Positions 7,145 to 12,538 of a stretch of DNA of 12,538 bases are shown one piece after another. Source of the stretch: Bacillota bacterium (GTDB lineage: Bacteria > Bacillota > Clostridia > Lachnospirales > Lachnospiraceae); assembly GCA_023437885.1 (NCBI GenBank), contig JAEZFH010000487.1, forward strand, positions 1-12,538, in the 5' to 3' direction. The position numbers were made by a program, and so were the translations under genes. Below the pieces are notes generated by a model. It was not told where the DNA came from. It was given only the letters and a program-made list of their open reading frames with translations, and made no database searches. Numbering within the stretch: the stretch's first letter is position 1; every line of letters starts with the position of its first letter.

Positions 7145-8572
7145 TCACTTTCGCAAATCCTTTCCCGAGATTCCCGGCTCCGTCATCGAATAAGGATCTA
7201 ATATAATCTCCAGCTCCTCCTTGGTCAGCAAGTCATCCCGCAGGATCAGCTCCTTTATCGGTTTTCCGGATTGGATCGCCTCCTTTGCGATCACCGCCGC
7301 TCTTTCATAACCCACATAGGGGCAGATTGCTGTGATAATCCCCACACTATTTTCTACCATCTGCCGGCACCGGTCCTCGTTGGCAGTAATTCCGGTAATA
7401 CAATTATCAACCAGAGTACTGACTGCATAGGCAAGGGTCTCTATCGATTGGAACAGATTATAGAAGATAATCGGCTCAAAGGCATTGAGTTCCAATTGCC
7501 CGGCTTCCGTTGCCATGGTAATGGTCAGATCATTTCCTATAATATTGAATGCAACCTGGTTAACCACCTCCGGAATGACCGGATTTACCTTCCCCGGCAT
7601 AATCGACGAACCATTCTGTCTGGCCGGAAGATTGATTTCACCAAGGCCGGTTCTGGGGCCGGAGGACATCAACCGGATATCATTGGACATTTTGGATAAA
7701 TTCACGGCACAGGCCTTGATCACTCCGGAGACGTAAGCATATCCATCCAGATTCTGGGTTGCATCAATCAGATCATAGGCCTGAACCAGATTCAATCCTG
7801 AGATTAAAGCAATGTTCTTCACCACCATCTGCAGATACTGCACATCCGCATTTAATCCGGTACCAATCGCTGTGCCTCCCAGATTCAGATAGCTCATCTC
7901 CCGCTTGGCATTCTCAAATCTTGTGATATCCCTTCGTATCGCAGTGCTGTAGGCTTTGAATTCCTGTCCCAGGCGGATTGGCACCGCATCCTGCAGCTGA
8001 GTTCTGCCCATTTTAATTACCTGGTCAAACTCCTCTGCCTTATGGATTAAGGCCGTATACAGCCGTTCCAGCTGCTTCTGTGCCTTATTCATCAGCTTGA
8101 GGGCGGTAATACGCCCGCAGGAGGGAAATACATCGTTGGTGGACTGTCCGTAATTCACATGGTCGTTGGGATTGATTAACGAGTATTCCCCTTTTCTGCC
8201 CCCCAGAATTTCAATTGCCCGGTTGGCTATGACTTCATTGGCATTCATATTCAGGGAAGTTCCGGCTCCTCCCTGGATCGGATCCACAATGAACTGGTCG
8301 TACAGCTTGCCGGCAATAATTTCATCACATGCCTTCACAATTGCATCTGCCCTTCGTTTGTCCAGCCTTCCCACCTCAAAGTTTGTGATCGCCGCCGCTT
8401 TTTTAATCTGAGCGATGCTTTTTATAATTTCAGGGTGCATGGTCAAGCCGGTAATATAAAAATTTTCAGCGGCACGCAATGTCTGCACTCCATAATAGGC
8501 ATTCACCGGAATCTCCTTTTCACCGATCGAATCAAACTCCACCCTTATCTGTCCTGCGTTCTTCTCTCCCAT
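7145..8572 (-). CDS. aspA: Aspartate ammonia-lyase
   Basis: Cytosolic, reversible deamination of L-aspartate to fumarate and ammonia (EC 4.3.1.1). In anaerobes this feeds fumarate metabolism and nitrogen supply. The protein is 475 residues, the usual length. Family signatures are in order: GAGTSLNMNANEV (102-114), TNDVFPS (145-151), MGRTQLQDAVP (188-198) and the mobile loop GSSIMPGKVNPVIPEV (321-336) holding the catalytic serine. The VIPEVVNQ ending and the ATQNLDGYAYVSG stretch favour aspartase over the closely related fumarase, whose loop continues PTQ. Start ATG at 8572 has AAGGA 9 bases upstream. It has a near-consensus promoter and is divergent from a LysR-type gene, which is the likely regulator. 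The gene is monocistronic with a strong terminator. Confidence 0.95.
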   Translation of the reverse strand: MGEKNAGQIRVEFDSIGEKEIPVNAYYGVQTLRAAENFYITGLTMHPEIIKSIAQIKKAAAITNFEVGRLDKRRADAIVKACDEIIAGKLYDQFIVDPIQGGAGTSLNMNANEVIANRAIEILGGRKGEYSLINPNDHVNYGQSTNDVFPSCGRITALKLMNKAQKQLERLYTALIHKAEEFDQVIKMGRTQLQDAVPIRLGQEFKAYSTAIRRDITRFENAKREMSYLNLGGTAIGTGLNADVQYLQMVVKNIALISGLNLVQAYDLIDATQNLDGYAYVSGVIKACAVNLSKMSNDIRLMSSGPRTGLGEINLPARQNGSSIMPGKVNPVIPEVVNQVAFNIIGNDLTITMATEAGQLELNAFEPIIFYNLFQSIETLAYAVSTLVDNCITGITANEDRCRQMVENSVGIITAICPYVGYERAAVIAKEAIQSGKPIKELILRDDLLTKEELEIILDPYSMTEPGISGKDLRK

Positions 8573-8610
8573 TTCATTTGTTCCTTCCCTTTTGTTTTGG
8601 CTTTTCTTTA

Positions 8611-8639
8611 ATTATAGAGATCTGCTATATTATTATCAA
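8611..8639 (-). promoter_or_regulatory. Promoter of aspA
   Basis: The minus strand shows TTGATA (8639-8634) and a perfect TATAAT (8616-8611) with 17 bases between. Transcription would start near 8604, about 32 bases before the aspA ATG. Confidence 0.8.
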
Positions 8640-8664
8640 ATACATATATGTATATATAACATAT
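8640..8664. promoter_or_regulatory. Candidate LysR-type operator between aspA and lysR
   Basis: Directly upstream of the aspA -35 are two overlapping dyads: the 14-base palindrome ATACATATATGTAT (8640-8653) and ATATGT-N7-ACATAT (8646-8664), which contains the T-N11-A core of LysR-family sites. Position and symmetry fit activator binding next to the aspA promoter. The sequence is very AT-rich, so chance dyads are possible. Confidence 0.45.
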
Positions 8665-8790
8665 AGATTTTCATTTATACTTATATACAAATATCACATA
8701 CTGATATTGCTGGCATGCACCGGGGTAAAGGAAGGAAGCCAGGGTGTATCAAGGCAGGGCAGATCAAAAAAGAAAGTGAGGAAAACTCCT

Positions 8791-9735
8791 ATGTTTCAAG
8801 GAAAAGAATATATTTATGAGGTCTACAAGACAAAAAGCTTCTCGAAGGCTGCCGCAAATCTGTATATCTCGCAGCCTTCGCTAAGTGCGACCATCAAGAA
8901 GATAGAAAGCCGCCTGGGCGTTTCTATTTTTGACCGCAGCACGAATCCTCTTCAACTGACCGAATGCGGACTGCAATATATCCAATACATTGAGCGCATT
9001 CAGGACATGGAGAGTGAGTTCGAGAATTATCTGAATAACTTGCATGAATTGAGAACCGGACATCTGACCATCGGCGGAAGCAACCTGTTCTCCTCTTATA
9101 TCCTCCCTCCCCTGCTCCTTCAGTTTATGGAAAAATATCCTTCCATTGAAGTAAAGATGATTGAAGCAAGTACAAAATCCCTGGAGTCCCAGCTTTTCTC
9201 CGGTGCTCTTGATATGAGCATAGACAATTATCCGTTTTCAGAGGCGGTCTATGACCGGGTCTTTTTTGACCGGGAACAGCTCCTCCTTGCGGTCCCGGAA
9301 TGCTTCCCCATTGAAAAGCAGATCAAAAAACAACAGCTAATGGCAGAGGATATCCTGAAGCACAGGCATCTCGCCTCTACCGTTCCGGTCGTATCCCTGA
9401 AGGATTTTCAAAGTCATCCCTTTATTCTGCTTCGCTCCGGAAATGACACCAGGGAACGTGCCGAGCAATTGTTTAAGAATGCCGGTATCAATCCCAATAT
9501 CACCCTTCAGCTGGACCAGCAGGTCACTGCATATCATGTGTCCTGCTCCGGAATGGGGATTTCCTTTATATCGGATACTCTCATCCGTCAGGTATCTCCC
9601 GATCCCCGCATCAGCTTTTATAAACTGGAAGACGCTGCTGCCAACCGTAATATCAACTTTTATTATAAACACTCGCGATATGTTACCCGGGCAATGGAGG
9701 AATTTCTTAAAATCACCTGCCCCCATTCTCTGTAA
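8791..9735 (+). CDS. LysR-type transcriptional regulator, probable regulator of aspA
   Basis: DNA-binding regulator of 314 residues, typical for the family. The N-terminal winged helix-turn-helix covers residues 1-60 (SFSKAAANLYISQPSLSATIKKIESRLG at 16-43, then FDRS and LTECG). A linker helix follows, then a periplasmic-binding-like effector domain from about residue 90 (HLTIGGSNLFSSYILPPLL...) that ends near the C-terminus. The ligand is unknown. The open frame extends far upstream (to 8479, across the aspA start), but the ATG at 8791 has GAGG 9 bases upstream and gives the normal N-terminus, so I use it. The divergent arrangement with aspA, with dyads between, suggests that it controls aspA and itself. 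Confidence 0.9.
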   Translation: MFQGKEYIYEVYKTKSFSKAAANLYISQPSLSATIKKIESRLGVSIFDRSTNPLQLTECGLQYIQYIERIQDMESEFENYLNNLHELRTGHLTIGGSNLFSSYILPPLLLQFMEKYPSIEVKMIEASTKSLESQLFSGALDMSIDNYPFSEAVYDRVFFDREQLLLAVPECFPIEKQIKKQQLMAEDILKHRHLASTVPVVSLKDFQSHPFILLRSGNDTRERAEQLFKNAGINPNITLQLDQQVTAYHVSCSGMGISFISDTLIRQVSPDPRISFYKLEDAAANRNINFYYKHSRYVTRAMEEFLKITCPHSL

Positions 9736-9737
9736 GC

Positions 9738-9753
9738 ACTGGTGGTCACCAGT
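9738..9753 (+). repeat. Short dyad after lysR
   Basis: ACTGGTG and CACCAGT are perfect inverted arms two bases apart, 2 bases after the lysR stop. No T run follows, so it is a poor terminator on either strand. It lies in the convergent gap between lysR and the minus-strand genes. Confidence 0.35.
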
Positions 9754-9768
9754 CTCCATTCGAAAAAG

Positions 9769-9960
9769 CTACCCTGCCCTGACAATATCTCCATAGGTAT
9801 CCTCCTCGTGGCAGGATGCACAGGCATTACTATAATAGAACTTAATCCCTATTTTATTCCCGGACGCCTCCTCCGCTGCTGCCTGAGATTGCAGGAGAAT
9901 GTGCAGTACCGGAACAAACGCCAGAATGCTCCATCGCTTTATTCGACATTTCCTAATCAA
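9769..9960 (-). pseudogene. Truncated secreted CxxC (thioredoxin-fold-like) protein, 63 codons
   Basis: The frame can start at TTG 9960-9958, with GGGAGG 9 bases upstream inside the cutC end, and overlaps the cutC stop (9955-9953), so translation could be coupled. The product begins with a basic segment (IRKCRIKR), has a hydrophobic stretch (ILAFVPVLHILL) and a possible cleavage site after QAAA. This looks like a signal peptide. The mature part starts KIGIKFYYSNACASCHEED, a beta strand followed by CxxC as at the active site of thioredoxin-fold proteins. It then stops after YGDIVRAG, far too short for a fold. I read it as the 5' remnant of a larger gene whose rest is gone. No continuation is seen in the other frames before lysR. 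A real short secreted peptide is the alternative. The exact family is not recognised. Confidence 0.55.
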
Positions 9961-10729
9961 TGGCAGTATCCTCCCTATTGCCAAAGGCAAGCTCCAATAC
10001 TTCCCTTGCCCGGCTTATCGCCTTCTCATCTGTCTTGAAGTATTCATATTCACTTAAGCCCGGTAATCCCATGTGAACCTGTTCTCTCCGGTATCTCATG
10101 GCACTGGGCAAAACCATCTTGCCCGACATATGAAAGCAGGACAGACCGGGACATTCCCTGGTTAACAGCTCAATTGCCCGGGCATTCACACCGGCGCCTG
10201 CCATAATCTTAATCCTGCCGTCTTCCCTGAGGCACAGCTTTCGAAGCAGCGGCATACCCTCGATACAGTTCTCCTGCTGTCCGGAGGTCAGTATCGTATC
10301 CACCCCCAGCTCGGCAGCCTGCAACAATGCTGAGAAGGGCTCCCGACACATATCAAAAGCCCGGTGCAGTGTCACGCTTTTACCCCCGGCCAGTTCAATC
10401 AGGGCTTTCATCTGTTCCCGGTTCAGTTCCCCGTCCTCCTTCAGACAGCCAATAACAATCCCATCGGCCCCTTCCCTGCAAAACAGCTCAACTTCTCTTT
10501 GCATACAGGAAAACTCATAATCATTATATAGAAAATCCCCGAATCTGGGGCGTATCAGAACATGTATCTTCAAGCTGGTATGTCTTTTAATTTCCTGAAA
10601 CAAAGCAATCCCGGGTGTGGTACCTCCTATGACCATATTGGCACAGAGTTCAATGCGGTGTGCTCCGCCCTTCTGTGCACTGATAGCCGATTCAACCGAA
10701 TCAACACATACCTCCAATAAATATGGCAT
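9953..10729 (-). CDS. cutC: CutC-family protein (copper homeostasis family, TIM barrel)
   Basis: Cytosolic TIM-barrel protein of 258 residues with the full set of CutC-family motifs: GAHRIELCANM (22-32), HVLIRPRFGDFLY (56-68), GADGIVIGCL (87-96), VTLHRAFD (119-126), ILTSGQ (146-151), MAGAGVNA (176-183) and FHMSG (199-203). The family was linked to copper tolerance in E. coli and Enterococcus. The biochemical activity is not settled, and the conserved pocket suggests an enzyme. It is not the choline lyase that shares the name. Start ATG at 10729 has GGAGG 7 bases upstream. It lies 67 bases after a decayed transglutaminase-like gene and overlaps a truncated secreted CxxC frame, all on the same strand, so it may be the last intact member of an old operon. 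Confidence 0.9.
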   Translation of the reverse strand: MPYLLEVCVDSVESAISAQKGGAHRIELCANMVIGGTTPGIALFQEIKRHTSLKIHVLIRPRFGDFLYNDYEFSCMQREVELFCREGADGIVIGCLKEDGELNREQMKALIELAGGKSVTLHRAFDMCREPFSALLQAAELGVDTILTSGQQENCIEGMPLLRKLCLREDGRIKIMAGAGVNARAIELLTRECPGLSCFHMSGKMVLPSAMRYRREQVHMGLPGLSEYEYFKTDEKAISRAREVLELAFGNREDTAID

Positions 10730-10796
10730 CCTTCCCCCTCCTTTATCCTTATTTCACTATCACGCAGGCTTTCCTAAGCTGCTTCCCCGGCAGCAT

Positions 10797-11700
10797 TCAA
10801 TTATAGTACCTTATCGGGGATATCTGATGAAGTCTGGCAAGATACTCCCTGTCCTCGCATACATACAGGCTGACCTGGTTCCATTCCCTGCATACTCTCT
10901 GCAGCGTCGGATTCTTGGCTTCTTCCCAGGAGGAAAGCAGTATAATGACTTTATGCTGCGCTCCTGCATGACCTCCGGTACATTGTAGTAATAGGCATAG
11001 ACAGATACGGTTCCATCAATCTGACGGAAGCAGGAAAGAATACGGTAGCTGCCCGCCTCAACCTCTATGTTCCAGTGGTCCTCAAGCAAATCCTCCGGAT
11101 AAGACAGGGTTTCGTATCTGCCATCCCTTAACTTCCCGACCGTAATGTGCTCTCCATACTTCAGTCTTCTGTCCGAGGCATTGTCAATGCTTACCGCATA
11201 CCTCGCTACCGGTTCATCCTCTGCCTTCAGGGGAACAAACGAAGCTCCTCCTTCCGCCAGAGCCTCGTTATATTCCGGCTCACGCGTGACCGGATTTAGT
11301 CTTGCTGCCATTCCAAGGGCCCTGCATACAATGATGTATACAATAGCAAAGGAGTGTTTTCCACATAACCCATTCTGCAGGGTACCGATGGCAGAGCAAA
11401 GAATCGTATCACATCCAAGCTCATCCACAAGCTTAACATGTTCCTTCATATATTTCTACAGCTTCTTCGGGTGATCTGTTCCCTTTCCTGCAAAATATTT
11501 CTGTATCCATTTTCTGTCTCTGCGAAGCATCCCATTGGCAGCCCGGGGAGCGAGGACATAATCTCGGTAAATATCCTCCGGATATTGCTTCAGAAATTCC
11601 AAAGACACCTCCAGGCATTCTTCCAGCACCTCTGAGGTAATGTTACCAGTGCAATACACACTAAGATGCTGATTAGCTTTTTTGTTCCTCTGTTTTTCAT
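10797..11700 (-). pseudogene. Broken secreted transglutaminase-like gene (two frameshifts, one internal TAG)
   Basis: The gene starts well: GGAGG 6 bases before ATG 11700, then MKNRGTKKLISILVCIALV, a clear signal peptide. That frame then closes. The reading continues one frame back with EVLEECLEVSLEFLKQYPEDIYRDYVLAPRAANGML (split at each 20 residues here: the second half starts YPEDIY), meets an in-frame TAG at 11458-11456, and goes on in the same frame. After the TAG comes HSFAIVYIIVCRALGMAARL and NPVTREPEY, the helix and strand typical of transglutaminase-like domains. The expected catalytic cysteine position appears to be occupied by lysine, as in families with HS in that place. GSYRILSCFRQIDGTVSVYAYYYNVP follows, and near 10972 the sense shifts frame again to KVIILLSSWEEAKNP...ISPIRYYN, ending with TGA at 10797. 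The frame left behind is arginine-rich noise. Three lesions point to a pseudogene. The family call rests on memory of motif shape. Confidence 0.65.
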
Positions 11701-11704
11701 ACAA

Positions 11705-12027
11705 ATCCTCCCATTTGCTTTTTTAACAAACCGCACGCTGTATTTGCTAGTTTCTATTATACATATTGTTCAATTTTATCATAGCAGACATATTTTTATT
11801 ATGCATACATTTTACATTTACTGCGATTTTTACCCGTTCTTTGTGAGTATTCAACATAGAATGCACTATTTCATCCATTCTCTGGGCCTGGTAGTTTTTA
11901 CCTGGAATAGGTCAGCCGCCTGTACGGAATCATACATAGATGATAAGAATGGAGGGCAGCCTATGTTCAGGTCGACCCCGTCTCAAGTATCATATACTTC
12001 TCACTCTGACCGGCCGAGCGTACATGG
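11705..12027. other. Intergenic region between the pseudogene and the efflux gene
   Basis: No convincing gene. The left half is AT-rich and holds the upstream region of the broken transglutaminase-like gene (TGTATAAT on the minus strand near 11755). Between about 11740 and 11905 a minus-strand frame stays open for roughly 55 codons (including MDEIVHSMLNTHKERVKIAV) but has no good ribosome site and no family I recognise. It may be chance or a remnant. The right part (11890-12020) is more GC-rich with nothing identifiable. Confidence 0.35.
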
Positions 12028-12056
12028 TTGACCCGTTAACCTTATTGTTATATAAT
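12028..12056 (+). promoter_or_regulatory. Promoter of the efflux permease gene
   Basis: TTGACC (12028-12033) and a perfect TATAAT (12051-12056) are separated by 17 bases. Transcription would start near 12063 and give a leader of about 65 bases. A second TATAAT at 12079-12084 lacks a -35. Confidence 0.75.
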
Positions 12057-12127
12057 CATCTGCAGACAGTTTCCGTACTATAATAAAAACAGTGGAACCG
12101 AACTACAGAAGGAACAGGAGATATTCT

Positions 12128-12538
12128 ATGGAGCAAACAAACGAAAAAATATATAAAAACAGGATGCTAATTCTAATTAATGTCGTATTGCTGACTTTTA
12201 TGGCATCTCTGGACAGCAGTATCGTAAATGTTGCCTTACCAAAAATGTCGGAGCTTTTATCCACCAGCTCCGAGGCCATAGCATGGGTAGTGACTGTTTA
12301 TTTATTGGTTATTGTGGGGACCATTCTGATTTTTGGGCGACTGGGAGATATTATCGGCAAAAGCCAGGTGTTTTTGTATGGGGTTATGGTCTTCACCATT
12401 GGCTCCCTGGGATGCGGCATCTCCAATTCTCTTCTGCTTCTGATTATTTTCAGAGCGGTTCAGGCACTGGGCGCTGCTGCAGCAATGGCTACCAATCAGG
12501 GAATTATAACTCAGGTATTTCCAAGCAATGAACGGGGA
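12128..12538 (+). CDS. MFS drug efflux permease, DHA2 (EmrB/QacA) family, N-terminal part
   Basis: Inner-membrane proton-driven exporter. The first 137 codons are present and the gene leaves the window. TM1 carries FMASLDSSIVNVALP (24-38), the DHA2 signature with the membrane aspartate. TM2 is followed by motif A, GRLGDIIGKSQVFLYG (70-85), and TM4 by FRAVQALGAAAAMATNQGII (108-127), equal to motif B. With the 14-helix family the full protein would be about 450-500 residues. Start ATG 12128 has AGGAG 7 bases upstream. It is the only plus-strand gene right of lysR and has its own promoter. No regulator gene is visible in the window. The substrate is unknown, and multidrug export is the family default. 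Confidence 0.9.
   Translation, partial: MEQTNEKIYKNRMLILINVVLLTFMASLDSSIVNVALPKMSELLSTSSEAIAWVVTVYLLVIVGTILIFGRLGDIIGKSQVFLYGVMVFTIGSLGCGISNSLLLLIIFRAVQALGAAAAMATNQGIITQVFPSNERG

Noticed and set aside
8479..8790. A 104-codon upstream extension of the lysR frame.
   Set aside because: It overlaps the start of aspA, includes the promoter region, and reads as low-complexity sequence. The LysR helix-turn-helix begins normally at the ATG 8791 with its own ribosome site.
9793..9826. CASCH as a c-type heme-binding CxxCH motif.
   Set aside because: The preceding beta strand (KIGIKFYYSN) fits a thioredoxin-fold active site better, and nothing else in the window suggests cytochrome c.
9953..10729. CutC as choline trimethylamine-lyase.
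   Set aside because: At 258 residues with TIM-barrel motifs it is the copper homeostasis family. The lyase is a glycyl radical enzyme of more than 800 residues.
11456..11458. In-frame TAG with protein sense on both sides, as in stop-codon readthrough or pyrrolysine insertion.
   Set aside because: dnaE, cutC and the deacetylase-like gene all end with TAG, so it is a normal stop here, and the same gene carries two frame changes.
11676..11700. A slippery A_AAA_AAG in the signal-peptide frame of the broken transglutaminase-like gene, placed so that a -1 slip enters the downstream sense frame.
   Set aside because: The slip would occur before the hydrophobic signal segment and remove it, while that segment is clearly encoded in the 0 frame. 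The other two lesions downstream also fit decay better than programmed frameshifting.
11666..12031. A 121-codon plus-strand frame upstream of the efflux gene.
   Set aside because: It overlaps the start of the broken minus-strand gene, its composition is that of translated AT-rich noncoding DNA, and it has no ribosome site.

Overview
The window looks like a low-to-mid GC Firmicute, most likely a Clostridia/Lachnospiraceae-type anaerobe. The reasons are the dnaE-pfkA order, strong AGGAGG-type ribosome binding sites, TTGACA/TATAAT promoters with 17-bp spacing, and the mix of aspartate ammonia-lyase, CutC, a small Fic protein and a membrane-anchored NodB-like protein. This is inference from gene content; no rRNA or other marker is present.

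Left part (1-3950, minus strand): the 5' end of pfkA (6-phosphofructokinase) lies 43 bases downstream of a full dnaE (DNA polymerase III alpha, 1162 aa), probably in one operon. dnaE has a near-ideal promoter about 210 bases upstream of its start, which leaves a long leader with three GC-rich hairpins, one ending just before the Shine-Dalgarno.

Middle (3950-7145): a solitary AT-rich fic gene encodes a class III-type Fic AMP-transferase with its own C-terminal inhibitory motif. A dyad-rich stretch lies downstream of it. Next is a membrane-anchored polysaccharide-deacetylase-like protein with its own terminator and extended -10 promoter. The 560-base gap after that holds the aspA terminator and a possible small plus-strand RNA with a terminator.

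Right part (7145-12538): aspA (minus) and a LysR-type regulator (plus) are divergent across a 218-base intergenic region. It carries a strong aspA promoter and AT-rich dyads that fit a LysR operator. Converging on lysR is a decaying minus-strand group: a broken secreted transglutaminase-like gene (two frameshifts and an in-frame TAG), an intact cutC, and a 63-codon signal-peptide/CxxC reading frame that overlaps the cutC end and stops abruptly. A DHA2-type drug efflux permease with a clear promoter starts at the right edge and runs out of the window.

Most of the window is housekeeping or ordinary accessory sequence. I see no CRISPR array, rRNA, tRNA, transposase or clear phage gene. The points most worth a second look are the structured dnaE leader, the orphan self-inhibited Fic gene, the plus-strand RNA candidate at 6720-6846 and the gene-decay cluster around cutC.
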